A DNA stretch of 64,000 nt from Fragilariopsis cylindrus CCMP1102 (lineage: Eukaryota > Bacillariophyta > Bacillariophyceae > Bacillariales > Bacillariaceae): contig FMBT01000374.1 of assembly GCA_900095095.1 (NCBI GenBank), forward strand, positions 62,001-126,000, given 5' to 3'. Positions within the stretch are counted from its first letter, which is position 1; every line of letters starts with the position of its first letter. The translations under genes were made by a program, and so were the position numbers. The notes below the pieces were generated by a model that was not told the DNA's origin, did not search any database, and saw nothing but the letters and a program-made list of their open reading frames with translations. This document shows positions 1 to 10,741 of this stretch, piece after piece.

Positions 1-2205
1 ATTGTGGGTAGTGTAGCAAAGAATGGTTTTTTTCATAAAGTGAAAAATCATCCAATTGTCGCCTTAACAGCGGTCGTACAAAAAAATGATTTAGAGTTTG
101 TCAATGCTGCTATTGCCTCATCGGAAACTTTGAATAATAATAAAAATTTATTATATCCCTTAGCTGTGATACATTCCGATACCAATGATCAAGTCTTATA
201 TGTCGCAGCATTAACTTCGGTCGATAAAACACAAAATCCTATATCCGGACAACCAAATTGGCAAGAAACACAAAAAATTGGTTCGGCATTTTATTTAAGT
301 GTTTTGAAATGGAAAATTAAAAATAATAATAATAAAGAACCACAATTACAATGGATTCAAGATTTTCCTATGGATGTCGAACCCGATGGTATCACCATTC
401 CTGATGTGTATATTGGTGGTATGTTATTACAACAAGATTCGAATGGCTTTGAACATTTATTAATTGCTGGATCGACACGTGGTACCGGGAAAGGATATGG
501 TGAAGCAGAAGTAAATTCCGATGATGAAGATGGTTTTATTATGCAATTAAGTCCGAAGGATGGTAGTTTTTTATTTCATAAACGTCATAAGGGTAAAAAA
601 AAGAAAAATAATAATAAAGATAATATTGGTACTAATAATTTACGAGAAGGTACGGGATCGGATGATTTAATACGTGGTATTTGTCATTCATCGAATGTCA
701 GTGTGGATGAATTTTATATTGTCGGTGGTACAAAAGGTGATATGACCAATAATGATCAAGGTGAACAAAATAATTTAAATGAAGTCAATAATGCTGGTTT
801 TCAATTCGGAGCCAGTGTCGAATCGAAATATCGTGAGTTGTGGGATCGTGAAGAATCCTTACAACCCTTCTTACGTCGAGTCTCTTTTCAAAAAGAATTA
901 GCACCTGTGTGGACGACACAATGGGCGGCAATGCCCAATTTAGACTTAAAAGAAAATTTTGCCAGTGGTGCCTTATTAAAAACAAATGCTTTTGCTATGG
1001 ATTGTGTCGTGGATGCTACGTCCAACAGTATTTACGTGGTGGGTAGTGTCTTAAATGGTGCTCAAATGACACAAGGTGATATTGAAATGATTAATCAGGG
1101 TGGGGATGATATTTGGGTGGCGAAAGTGGATGAAACAACTGGTAATGTAAGTAGTATAGAATTTATCCTATCGTTCCTTTACCCGTTACTGTCATTTCAT
1201 TTGCTAACATGTTACTACATCACATTCCGATTGTTGCTGTTTTTTCCTCTTCTTCTTCTATTCTATTATCCTATTCTATTGTACTATTCTACTATATCAC
1301 CCAAGGTACATTGGTTAACACAATTAGGTAATTTTGGTGACGAGAATCCAGCACGTCATAAGTCTATTGCTATTAATAATGCAGGTAATGTTATTATATA
1401 TGGTGATACAACATCTAATTTATATCGTGCACGTGATGGAGCTGAAACATCTAGTACAAGTGATATGTTTATTATGGTTGTGGATGGTGAAACTGGCGCA
1501 GTGAATGATAATTTTTATATGGGTGGAACATCAAGTGCATCTGTGTCCGGATCGGTGAATGGTGTAGTAAAACCACCACCTGATGCAGTATATGATGGTG
1601 ACATGAGCGGTGGTGATGATGATGATGGACAATCTGTACCATCAATCGAAGATGTTATGAACGACGGACCAAATTCCGCACAAAAAGATGAATCAAAAAC
1701 ACAACCTGCATCGAAAGGCAAATCAAATACTGGAAAAGTTTTTGGTATTCTATTTGGTATCATTGCAGCACTATGTGCTCTCTTTTTCGTTTTTAAACAA
1801 CGTCAAAAGACCAAGAATAGTGAATCCCAAAAATCATCAATCTTTAGTTGTTTGCAAAAATTTGATGTTGAAGATATTGATCTTAGAAGAAGTCCACCAG
1901 GTGGTTGGCATGGAACCTATATGAATAAATTAGCATACGGTGTGAATAATGCAGATAGGACTAATAGTGACGATGGTATTATTGCTACCGATTTAGATCC
2001 AGCATCGTATCGTGATGATATTGATGATGATGATGATGGTGCACCATTAAATTCGCACAGCCATTCAAGTATTGCAAATGATTCATTATTTGTTGATAGT
2101 GCATCATCATCAAAACCATCCTTAGGTGGTCGCGGTGGATACAAAGATAATGCTTATGAAGAAGATGAAGTTGATATTCATCTTCGGGGTAAAGATTTGA
2201 TTTAA
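1..2205 (+). CDS. Beta-propeller (SBBP-like) single-pass membrane protein, 5' end outside window
   Basis: The frame is open to the first base, so the true start lies upstream. The protein carries several beta-propeller-like blades, each with an isoleucine/valine-glycine-glycine/serine strand followed by a D-x-F/W-I/V-x-K/Q-L strand, as in IYVVGS then DDIWVAKVD, and LLIAGSTRG then DGFIMQL. A hydrophobic segment near the C terminus (GILFGIIAALCALFFVF, bases about 1744-1795) is followed by a basic stop-transfer stretch and an acidic cytoplasmic tail containing FDVEDIDLRRSPPGGWHG. This is a type I layout: propeller outside or in the lumen, short tail inside. Bases 1147-1305 are best read as an intron although they keep the frame; splicing gives TGN-VHWLTQLG, which restores a blade. 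Two exons are therefore 1-1146 and 1306-2205. Ligand or function is unknown. The SBBP label is by pattern only. Confidence 0.75.
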   Translation: MVGSVAKNGFFHKVKNHPIVALTAVVQKNDLEFVNAAIASSETLNNNKNLLYPLAVIHSDTNDQVLYVAALTSVDKTQNPISGQPNWQETQKIGSAFYLSVLKWKIKNNNNKEPQLQWIQDFPMDVEPDGITIPDVYIGGMLLQQDSNGFEHLLIAGSTRGTGKGYGEAEVNSDDEDGFIMQLSPKDGSFLFHKRHKGKKKKNNNKDNIGTNNLREGTGSDDLIRGICHSSNVSVDEFYIVGGTKGDMTNNDQGEQNNLNEVNNAGFQFGASVESKYRELWDREESLQPFLRRVSFQKELAPVWTTQWAAMPNLDLKENFASGALLKTNAFAMDCVVDATSNSIYVVGSVLNGAQMTQGDIEMINQGGDDIWVAKVDETTGNVSSIEFILSFLYPLLSFHLLTCYYITFRLLLFFPLLLLFYYPILLYYSTISPKVHWLTQLGNFGDENPARHKSIAINNAGNVIIYGDTTSNLYRARDGAETSSTSDMFIMVVDGETGAVNDNFYMGGTSSASVSGSVNGVVKPPPDAVYDGDMSGGDDDDGQSVPSIEDVMNDGPNSAQKDESKTQPASKGKSNTGKVFGILFGIIAALCALFFVFKQRQKTKNSESQKSSIFSCLQKFDVEDIDLRRSPPGGWHGTYMNKLAYGVNNADRTNSDDGIIATDLDPASYRDDIDDDDDGAPLNSHSHSSIANDSLFVDSASSSKPSLGGRGGYKDNAYEEDEVDIHLRGKDLI
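1147..1305 (+). other. 159-bp frame-preserving intron without stop codons
   Basis: The donor is GTAAGT at 1147 and the acceptor CCAAG ends at 1305, after a long pyrimidine-rich tract. The length is a multiple of three, begins at a codon boundary and contains no stop, so a retained copy would stay in frame. Translated, it gives a very hydrophobic Leu/Tyr/Phe-rich segment unlike the flanking propeller, whereas removal joins two halves of a blade. Confidence 0.8.
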
Positions 2206-2703
2206 ATATTCAATTCAATTTAGTTAGAATTAAGTTAGAACAAGAAACAAAGAGAAAGAGAGAGAAAAAACTAGAAAAAAAAGAAATATTCATTACTATA
2301 CAAAAAAGAAGAAAAAAGTGAAACGAAAGCGACTATTCGTCCGAAGCACATAAACACAGTCATAATATGCCTTCGTGACAAGTTATCTTATGACGATTTG
2401 TGTTAATTTATTTGGTGGTGCCAGTATTGATGATACCGGTTTTCTTCGTTATTCCTTCTATACATTTATAAGAAACTTAAAGTAAGCAAACAAAAACTAC
2501 AATATTAGATCCTATTACATGTTTATATTATTTTAGTTTTCTATTCAGACTTGAAATGTATATATCGCCGTTATTGCAGTCGTCGTCGTCGTCATCGCCG
2601 TTATTGTCGTTGTCGTCGTCGTCGTCAGTAGTAAAATATCATCGCTAATCAAGCTTAGGCGGTGGATGTGGTACATTATTACTAGCTTGCCATGTAGCGT
2701 AGA
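2206..2703. other. Intergenic, convergent 3' ends
   Basis: Lies between two convergent genes. It holds an A/G-rich stretch (about 2235-2330), likely 3' UTR, and a GTC/GTCGTC simple-sequence tract at about 2578-2630. No coding signal was seen. Confidence 0.6.
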
Positions 2704-3834
2704 CTAACCATAAATACTTAAGTCGAGTTTGTAGAATGTTTCAAATACAACACCACCATATGCTTCGAACTTACCAGTATCATTATCATTTCTTTCATTA
2801 ACAACGACCATATCAAGATCATCGCCATCCGCTCTTACATTATCAATAAACTTTTCTTTAGTAGAACTAATATAAACCTTTTTAAGTAATGCATTCCGTC
2901 GTGCTGTACTTAAATCTTTCATACTACCAATAAAGATTGATGCTGTCATATCAGATTTTGCACCTTTGTTTTGTTCTGTTAACATTTTATCAATGAGTAT
3001 TTCGGCGTCACTAATAAGTTGTGTATTACGTCTTTTTTCAAACAGTTCATATATTTCATCCATTGAGGATGTATTGATATGAGTCAGGTTGGGGGGAAGA
3101 TTGTTCGTCACGCTCGATGGCCATGCACCCGTCAGAATAACATTGTATGATTTAACTTTTGGTGGTTGATGACCTTCCCATGCAATAGATTGTAATGGTG
3201 TATCTGGTTCTAATTTAGAAACATATTCCATGACAGCATCAATTGATTTCATATTAGGTGGTCCACCAGCACAATTTCTTCTCTTGATTTTTGTGGATAC
3301 GTACACACCACGATCAGAATCAATACTAATACATTCCTCACCAGCTGTAATATCTCTATAGGCTGGTTCTGCTTCATCACCAAACCAAGGCATAATGAAT
3401 TCTTTTCCTGAATTACTACTAGACCCTTCGTCATCCTCCTTCAATAGTAATTTGATATGCCTTCCCATCATTAATTTTGGTGTCCCAACAAGAGCCTTTT
3501 GACGTTTAGTAAATGGTTCAAATTCCATCCGTCCCTTGCTGTTGTTGTTACTGCTGCTGTTGTTATCGTCATTGCTTCCACTACCGAACTTACGATAATA
3601 TTTGATCAAGCCATATAACTTTCCACCGTCAATATCAATATTGCTATACTTGCTCGCGCTACCTTGAATATCCACATAGGCTTGCCAATATGATTCTCTT
3701 TCTTTATGTGTACCTAAATTCTTGGTTTGTTTTTTCAATTCAGTAATAGAATCAGATAAATCGGTGGAAGAGAATCCATATACGACCAACAAGATCATAA
3801 GTGGGGCAGTAGCAGCAGCAGTAGAATCAGCCAT
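2704..3834 (-). CDS. Hypothetical protein with a short N-terminal hydrophobic segment
   Basis: Single-exon ORF of 376 residues, starting at an ATG 5-6 codons before a moderately hydrophobic stretch (APLMILLVVYGFS) that could be a weak signal anchor. The body is mixed alpha/beta with one Asn/Ser homopolymer insert around residues 90-100. Recognisable conserved-looking patches are GGKLYGLIKYYRKFG, NVILTGAWPSSVTNN and a C-terminal part with alternating helices and strands (DAEILIDKML, ASIFIGSMKDL). I do not recognise the family; the C-terminal half vaguely resembles release-factor-like (eRF1 domain 2/3) folds but this is only an impression. The upstream region is long and gene-poor. Confidence 0.7.
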   Translation of the reverse strand: MADSTAAATAPLMILLVVYGFSSTDLSDSITELKKQTKNLGTHKERESYWQAYVDIQGSASKYSNIDIDGGKLYGLIKYYRKFGSGSNDDNNSSSNNNSKGRMEFEPFTKRQKALVGTPKLMMGRHIKLLLKEDDEGSSSNSGKEFIMPWFGDEAEPAYRDITAGEECISIDSDRGVYVSTKIKRRNCAGGPPNMKSIDAVMEYVSKLEPDTPLQSIAWEGHQPPKVKSYNVILTGAWPSSVTNNLPPNLTHINTSSMDEIYELFEKRRNTQLISDAEILIDKMLTEQNKGAKSDMTASIFIGSMKDLSTARRNALLKKVYISSTKEKFIDNVRADGDDLDMVVVNERNDNDTGKFEAYGGVVFETFYKLDLSIYG

Positions 3835-5695
3835 CTTGATGAAAGAAAAAAAAAAGCGAAGCGAAGAGCGAAGCTGCTGAGAGGTAGAAAGTGAAGAAAG
3901 CGTGGTGCGTGATTTGGGCGGTTTAATTAAATAGTATAGATTAGTCGATGAGGATGACTATAATACTAGGATTATACGATACGAGTAAACGTTAATTGTA
4001 AGCTGGTGTCTAGTCAATCCATTCGCTCAGATTACTTGTTTGTTTTGTGAAGTAATTCCTCGACGTTTGTCGTGTCAAATAAAAGAGATCTTATTATTCT
4101 ATCTTCCCTCGGCGAATTCAAAAAATTATTAATATTTACTAATATTCCCCTGGCACCCTGCTTCATGATTGTATGCAAGAAAAATTTTAGGCTAACAGTA
4201 TAAAACTATAACAAAAACTACTACTGTGTGAGAATAGATTGTGCACTTCTTGTAAACTTTTGCATGTAAAGATAGTTTCCAATAATATTGGTATCTATCA
4301 CTACACTTCTTGTGGGTACATTCATACTCTGTTGTATGCTGGTTGTAAATATCTATTCATGTCAAACAAACAGTATAAAACATCAGCAAAAAGATCTGCT
4401 AGCTAGTATGTGATAATTTGCTGTGCAATCCTTCTTAAAATCATCAGCTCATGAAAGGGATTAAACAGTTGCTGTTTTAGAATTTGCTGTGCAATCCTTG
4501 TGAAAAACCTTTGCAGGTGAAGTTTGTACAATAATAGCATTTTATTCCTGGTGCATGCTGGTGGTTCTATCAATTACTGTCAACCAACTAAATAATTATG
4601 AGAAACAAAAAGAAGAGAAAATGATTTACACTTCTTGGAAGGTTGTCTTAAATAACGTCCATGATAACCTCCATGTGCTGAAGCTTGAGAACAACATACT
4701 CAGTAAGTTTGCTCAAAGTAATTATGATGAGCTGTGTGGGCGATATTTAAACTTATAAAGAGGGTAGTTAGGTCTAATCCTACTCATTTGCCAATGTGTT
4801 AGTTAGGACATAAAATACCGTGTACTGGGTAAGCACCAATATTACTACTACAGTACCAATGCATATCCCCCTTCTATAGACTAGAGCAGAAGTAGGCATT
4901 GTATAATGACAATGTAGGGAAATAACCACCATGATCCAAGAAACAAATTTGGAGCTAGACCATAGTGAGGAATATTTCTCTGTTGTGTTGTAAGATGTTC
5001 AATACTGTAGTGGATGGAGTCTGTTATTATTGATATGTCACAGGATGATGATGTCATGTATGTGCACAGTGTGTGTATTCAACTTGTTGTTACAGACACT
5101 CTGCACAAGATGATGATGTGTTTACTTTAAATTTTGACAGTAATGTACAGAGTGGTGTTGCGTTCATTGAACCTGTGTTAGATATCATTGTGAACTCTAC
5201 ATGCACATTGCCTACCTGTTGGTATCATTCACGATGCTGTTCCTTGTTTTCTTGCCTGATTATGTATGTGTATGAGGCTGCATTGAACCTTGTTGTTGCT
5301 ACTTGACCCATCACTGTGCCTACCTGCTACCACCAAATCTTCCTACTATTTTTTATACATATTCCATTGTAGTTTCACATGGTTGCCGTCATACCTGCTG
5401 TTGTTCATGCATATATCATAGGAGTTTAAAATGGTTGTTGACCTAGCATCTATATTTGATAGCTAGGTTGAAGTATCAATTCAATTCATTTACAATACCT
5501 ATGGGCCGGCGGGGTAACATCTCTATTGTACTTATCTTTCAAGTTTTAAATCAGAAGTGCAATGAAAATCGCAAAAAATGAATGACAAACCGCACTGTAG
5601 TATTCCTTTATTACTAGACAATTTTTACTATATTAAATTAAATTAAGTTTCATGTTGAAATGGGAAACAATTATTAGTTCTGACTTGATCTTTAT
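3835..5695. other. Gene-poor stretch, 1.86 kb
   Basis: No convincing gene on either strand; the small ORFs at 4555-4758 and 5073-5306 have no recognisable motif. A phrase TTTGCTGTGCAATCC occurs twice (about 4417 and 4482) with similar flanks, suggesting decayed repeat sequence. Several ACTACTACTGT and GTATCATTC-like words recur, but no element boundary can be set. Confidence 0.4.
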
Positions 5696-6858
5696 TTATG
5701 CAGTCTTGAAGTTAATAATTCTTCCGAACTTATCAGCATCCAAACTAGCCCCACCAACTAAGCAACCATCAATTTCAGGCATGGCCATTAATTCATCAAC
5801 ACTATCAGGTGTGACGCTACCACCATACTGGATACGTGTTTCTTGTGCAACATCATCATCATACATACGTGCCAATACTGTACGTAAGAAGGCATGTGTT
5901 TCATCTGTATTGTGAAAAAGTAAAGTAAAGTAGCAGCCGTTTTAGTTATGTCGTGTAGTATCGTTTGGCAGTGCAGTGAAGTGAAGTGCAATGCAATGAG
6001 CGAGGTAGGAAAAATAGGAAGAGGGAGAATAGAAAGAAAGGCGAAGAAGGAACAGAAAAGGAAAAGGTGATATTAGTTGCCGAATCAATGCAAGGAAGGG
6101 AGAACGAAATTTGATTACAAATGTATGTATGTAATGTGGTAACAGTTAAAAAACTTACTAGCATCTCCAGCAGCACACACTAATCCAGTACCAATTGCCC
6201 ATACTGGTTCATATGCGATCACAACTTCCTTCATTTGTTCTTTTGTGACATTCGCTAAATCTTTTGATAATTGCATAGCACATACTTCATTTTTAATATT
6301 TAAATCATATTCTGCTTTGGATTCACCAATACATAAAATTGGTTTCATACCACTATCTAATACTTTCAGTACCTTCCGATTAATGGCTTGATCGTCATCA
6401 CCAAAAGTTTGACGACGTTCCGAATGACCACATAATATATATTCACACCCTAATGATTTCACCATGGAGGCGGACACACTTCCAGTGTAGGCACCCTTAT
6501 CTTCAAAATAAATAGATTGTGCACCGATCGTAATACCAGCATCTTCGACAACTTCTTTTACTTTGGAAATAAATGGATGTGGTGGAAAGACCACCACTTC
6601 GGTACATAATGGATTCTCATCATCAATTGGACAGGTCTCGTCACCTAATAATTTTGTCAATGATTCACTTAAATCCATGGCATCCTGTTCAGTGGCAGGA
6701 TTCATTTTCCAATTACCTGCCATAATTGGTTGACGAACGGCGTCTAAGGAAGTAGTAGTGGACGAAATGATGTTTCGGACGACAGCAGGTGCAAAGGCAT
6801 CACTTGTGCCAGCGGAAGCAGCAAGTGCAATAGCGATAACAGTAGATGTGAATTTCAT
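5696..6858 (-). CDS. tpiA: Triosephosphate isomerase, plastid-targeted
   Basis: Interconverts dihydroxyacetone phosphate and glyceraldehyde 3-phosphate. Two exons, 6858-6159 and 5904-5696, are separated by a 254-bp GTAAGT...CAG intron; together they encode 302 residues. Catalytic features are present: GNWKMN (Lys51), CGHSERR (His145), [12 protein letters not shown] (Glu217) and the exon-2 phosphate-binding loops QYGGSV and CLVGGASL. The N terminus is a hydrophobic signal peptide ending SDA-FAP, followed by a Ser/Thr-rich transit stretch; in diatoms this bipartite signal with Phe at +1 directs proteins into the complex plastid. Exon 2 restores the standard helix [15 protein letters not shown]. 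The loop after GTG reads LVCAAGDA where most TPIs have a K-T-A/T-x motif, so loop 6/7 is somewhat diverged. Identity is certain; plastid location is inferred from the leader. Confidence 0.96.
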
Positions 6859-7755
6859 ATTTTTTTATTTTGGGTATTCTTTATTTTGAGAAATTTATGT
6901 GATTGTTGGAAATAATAGAATTAACTTTGTGTGATGACTATCTATTCTAAAATGAATGAATCGAAATCTCGTCGTATCTATCGTATTGTATCGTCGTTGG
7001 TTCTCTTGATTATCGGTTGTGTTGTCTTTTGCCGGAACAGATTGCAACAAGAAAATGTGTGGTACGTAAGTGATCGCAAAAAAAAAGAAAAAAAAGATCC
7101 AATAACGTCAGCTACGACCGGTTACACCAATGAGAATGCAGTATTTTTAATAGCCGTTTATTTGGCGCGCCCTTCTTGATAGATGTCGAATCACCGCTAC
7201 TGTATATTTTTTTTCCTTCTGCTCGGCGAAGATTAAGGCGGTGGTGTGCGCATGGCATACAGGTAGTATTTTGGTGTCATTGATCGATGACGACCGTGTC
7301 TTTTTCAGCAACCGCTCTCATCTGTTTGTTATCCAGAAATAGTATCTTCTCCATCAATCAGCCAATCAGTCTTGATTGAATAGTCGGATTGAGTCAGTAC
7401 ATGTCCATGTACTGTGGGAGGGGACTCGGGGGAAACGTGAATTTTGTCAAATTCCCTTTTCGATTTACAAAATTCCCGTTTTCCCCGAGTCGCCCTAGTT
7501 AGTAAGCTAGCAAGTAGTAGTAATCGAACTGGTCGACCAAACAAGATTGCAGCCGCGGGATCCATCCATCCAAAAATCAATCATCACTTTTTTCGATCCT
7601 TTTTTTTTCTTCATAAAAATTCCTAATTTTTAAAAATATTATCAATAATACGGCAGAGTACGCAATACTGTACTGTACACCATACCATCCCACTCGTAAC
7701 CACACCACCCCAGTACTTAAACGATATCTACTCAACGTGAATATAGACAACAGTA
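6859..7755. other. Divergent intergenic region (promoters of TPI and methyltransferase gene)
   Basis: About 0.9 kb between two divergently transcribed genes, so it should hold both promoters. It contains an 82-codon ORF (6931-7179, +) with one hydrophobic segment, which I do not call a gene. Near 7400-7490 there is an imperfect inverted repeat, GGGGGACTCGGGGGAAAC against GTTTTCCCCGAGTCGCCC (about 7417-7438 and 7478-7496), which could form a hairpin. Confidence 0.4.
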
Positions 7756-9867
7756 ATGATCTCGTCGTCGTCAATATCAGTAATGAAAAAAGGAGACAAT
7801 AATGCAGAAGAATCAGTAGTAGTAGCTGATGAAGTAGCAGCAGAAGCATTGGCAGGATTGACCTTGACGACGCCCACAACAACAACAACAACAACAACTG
7901 AAGAAGACGACAATGATAATCATCAATTTTCTCACATTTATACTGAAATTAATCAAGAATTACAATATTTATCCAAATTACATAAAATGAAAGAACGGAA
8001 TGGTGATAATGGTCCACAAAAAACAATTAATAATAATAAACGTCGATCAGGACGAACACGACCATTAAAACCACGGAATGTGATCGACTTTATAGATATT
8101 GATGATATAGAGATTGATATTGAGAAGGATATTGACGAATCTACTACCACTACTACTTCTCCTCAACATAATACTAAACTTCGTCGTGGTTTATGTTTAC
8201 GTCATCAACGTCAATTATTTAATAAATTTGCACGTACTGTTTGTTTCACAAATGTGATACCACGAAAAGAAATTTTTGAAGCATGGGCCATGGCATTATA
8301 TGTCCATTATACTTTTCTTTCTACTACAAGTACAAGTACAAGCAGTAGTACTACTTCTAATCAACAACGACCCAAAATCAAACGTATTGCTGATTTAGTT
8401 TGTAGTCATGGATTACTGTCATGGGCATTATTATTATTGTCATCATCACCAGAAGAAGAAGAATCTGAATCTGAATCTGAATCTGTAGAAGAGAAGGAGA
8501 AAGAAAAAGAAGATGGAGTGGAAGATGTGCAGCAGGAGGAGGAGGAGGAGGAGACAAGTTCAAGTTCAACAAAATTAAATTTAACTAGTTCAATTTCAGC
8601 TGTTTGTATTGATTTAAAGATGCCAAAATCATCTGAAACAGTTGCAACTGTATTTAAAGAAACATTTTACAATAGCAATTCAACAGACGAATGTACAGAA
8701 TCTAATTTAGATTTTTGGAATTATGTAGAAGGACCAATTGAATATATTATACCACATTCCTCAACATTATTAGTGGGTATACATGCCTGTGGTACATTAA
8801 GTGATAAAATTATTGACTTAGCACTATCCTCAAATTCCCCATTAGCATTAGTACCATGTTGTCATACAAAAAAACAATTTACGACCGACCAAAAGAATGA
8901 TTTTACAACGCAAACACAAAAATATAGTTTAACCGATTTCATTGATAATTATCGGAAACAAAAATTAATGGATCATGGTTATACGGTACATGAAGTATTC
9001 ATCCCATCGGAATTTACACCAAAAAATAGAGTATTACTCTGTATACCACCACCATTACCTATAGAAGAAGCAGAAGAAGAAGATGATGATAAGAATGATT
9101 ATGTATTAATTAATTATAAAGATAAAATAAATAATTCAACTACCGCAAAAATTAATCCATACAATAATAATGGTTTCAATGCAAATAAATGGTGGAAAAT
9201 TCCATTCAAGATACCAATTGGTGATACAATGGAATCAAAATTAATTATACAATCATTATCGGGTCGGGATGCATCGATTCAACGGAAACAAGATTCGATA
9301 CCCACACCATCATTATGTATCAGTGTATGGATATCATCATCAGATAATTCAAATTCAAATTCAAATTCAAATCCATCCGAAAAAGAATCGGAAACGGTAG
9401 CACTAAAAAAGGAAGTAGAGGTGGAGGTAAAGGAGGTAGCATCATCACTACTAAAAGAAGAAGATGAAAAAGATGAAGAAGCGCCGTCTGCCACTACTAC
9501 TACTCCTCCTCCTCCAATAACAATAAGTATCGTGGAAGATTTATCACTCGAGGACTTACAACGTATTATAAATCAAACACAGCATATACAAATACAGACA
9601 CCAACATTCACAAAAGAAGATTTTGAATTTGAATTCACTAATAATAAAATTGTACAACGTCTTAAAAAACGCAAACGTCGTATTGTCGAAGCAGTATATC
9701 ATGTACCATACAAGCATCCGAATGATGGTGATAATGGACGGTATGCACGTACCTATAAAATACATTATTATGATTGTATCACAAAAGCAGAAGCCAAAAA
9801 ATATCATAAATTATTACGTGAAATTATTCTACCAAACTATTTTCCAAATGTTACCATCCGATATTGA
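7756..9867 (+). CDS. Methyltransferase-like protein (Methyltransf_32 type) with possible C-terminal FDX-ACB-like domain
   Basis: Single exon, 703 residues. After a low-complexity N terminus, residues about 143-185 form a conserved-looking helix (LRHQRQLFNKFARTV). Residues about 210-228 (IADLVCSHGLLSWAL) match the SAM-binding motif I of Methyltransf_32 proteins, and about 340-372 carry the typical GIHACGTLSDKII and ALVPCCHTKK signature. A Glu/Ser-rich insert separates the motifs. The last 60 residues (RYARTYKIHYYDC, EAKKYHKLLREII, TIRY) resemble the ferredoxin-fold anticodon-binding domain found at the end of PheRS beta chains and FDXACB1. A role in RNA methylation is therefore plausible but inferred. 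Note that motif I has Cys-Ser where Gly-x-Gly is usual. Start chosen at the first ATG; a second Met ten codons on is possible. Confidence 0.75.
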   Translation: MISSSSISVMKKGDNNAEESVVVADEVAAEALAGLTLTTPTTTTTTTTEEDDNDNHQFSHIYTEINQELQYLSKLHKMKERNGDNGPQKTINNNKRRSGRTRPLKPRNVIDFIDIDDIEIDIEKDIDESTTTTTSPQHNTKLRRGLCLRHQRQLFNKFARTVCFTNVIPRKEIFEAWAMALYVHYTFLSTTSTSTSSSTTSNQQRPKIKRIADLVCSHGLLSWALLLLSSSPEEEESESESESVEEKEKEKEDGVEDVQQEEEEEETSSSSTKLNLTSSISAVCIDLKMPKSSETVATVFKETFYNSNSTDECTESNLDFWNYVEGPIEYIIPHSSTLLVGIHACGTLSDKIIDLALSSNSPLALVPCCHTKKQFTTDQKNDFTTQTQKYSLTDFIDNYRKQKLMDHGYTVHEVFIPSEFTPKNRVLLCIPPPLPIEEAEEEDDDKNDYVLINYKDKINNSTTAKINPYNNNGFNANKWWKIPFKIPIGDTMESKLIIQSLSGRDASIQRKQDSIPTPSLCISVWISSSDNSNSNSNSNPSEKESETVALKKEVEVEVKEVASSLLKEEDEKDEEAPSATTTTPPPPITISIVEDLSLEDLQRIINQTQHIQIQTPTFTKEDFEFEFTNNKIVQRLKKRKRRIVEAVYHVPYKHPNDGDNGRYARTYKIHYYDCITKAEAKKYHKLLREIILPNYFPNVTIRY

Positions 9868-10101
9868 AAAGGCAAATATTGACTACTTCTTGACCTTAAC
9901 TTCAAAGACAAAAGCAATAAAAAAGGATATACCCAATTATTTTCGATACTAAGCAAGACTAAAACTACGAATAAATAAACAGTACGTAGTTAGCTATTCA
10001 TAGTGTATAGTAAAAAAAATTCTATTTTAGTGTGCTGAAAAACACAAGAATTGATGGATGTATGATATGGGCAGTACTGTACGTCGCATACAATATCTGC
10101 T

Positions 10102-10551
10102 TCAAAAAAAGGGAGAAAGTAGCTGTTCGTGACCACAAAGAAAAGCTTCTGTCAACTCAAATTCCGATGCGATGGTCGCCCTTTTTTGTGGACTGGTGCT
10201 ACCCGCAATAGCATCATCACCAGGAGGAGGAGGAGGAGGAGGAGGAGGACCGCATTTACGAATATTATTGTTGTTATTGCTATCAGCTCGTGCATTATTA
10301 TCGTTCTCGTTACTATTGCTTGCTTGAGTCTTAGTCGCAGAAACGTTGCTACGCTTCTTACTATCATTCTTCTTTGGTGAATCATCAACATCAACATCAT
10401 CATCAACATCAACAACCTCCCATTTCTTCTCCACCTCTTTCAAAAGTTTTTTTGCCTCCTCAACTTCCTTCGACGAACTATTTAGTAGGCTTTCTGCGGT
10501 TGCTTCGTTTTTCTTTGCTGTTGCGGCCATACTACGTGCCGAATCCATCAT
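10102..10551 (-). CDS. Short coiled-coil ORF, 5' end unresolved
   Basis: 149 codons from the first ATG in frame. The N-terminal 50 residues are Ala/Lys/Glu-rich coiled coil ending in KKWEVVDVDDD, a phrase I associate with a diatom repeat family; a Lys/Asn/Ser linker and a nine-proline run follow. The coding character continues upstream in the same frame to about 10637 (EIEAAKKRLATAKATASSAS) but has no ATG there, and a stop lies just beyond. An ATG in another frame (MSEGDTMKL) sits at that spot. So either the start is joined by a small upstream exon, or a one-base indel has separated start and body. Confidence 0.5.
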   Translation of the reverse strand: MMDSARSMAATAKKNEATAESLLNSSSKEVEEAKKLLKEVEKKWEVVDVDDDVDVDDSPKKNDSKKRSNVSATKTQASNSNENDNNARADSNNNNNIRKCGPPPPPPPPPGDDAIAGSTSPQKRATIASEFELTEAFLCGHEQLLSPFF

Positions 10552-10707
10552 CGTTGACGCAGACGACGCTGTTGCTTTGGCAGTAGCGAGGCGCTTCTTC
10601 GCCGCCTCAATTTCATGGTGTCCCCCTCGGACATGATATTTTTATTGTTGCTGTTTTCGGCTGTGATAATCGACGACGACGAAGATGGTGTGCGATGACT
10701 TGAGGTG

Positions 10708-10741
<34 letters not shown>

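Noticed and set aside
785-985. Antisense ORFs over genes, many rich in Leu, Ile, Ser or Val homopolymers (for example 8378-8572, 26789-27262, 51696-52151)
   Set aside because: They mirror acidic, Asn or Gln repeats of the real genes on the opposite strand and contain no independent motif.
2704-3834. Release-factor (eRF1-like) identity for the hypothetical protein
   Set aside because: No GGQ-like or decoding motifs; similarity is only an impression of helix and strand order.
6931-7179. 82-codon ORF with one hydrophobic stretch between TPI and the methyltransferase gene
   Set aside because: Lies in the shared promoter region, has no recognised family feature and ends in poor coding sequence.
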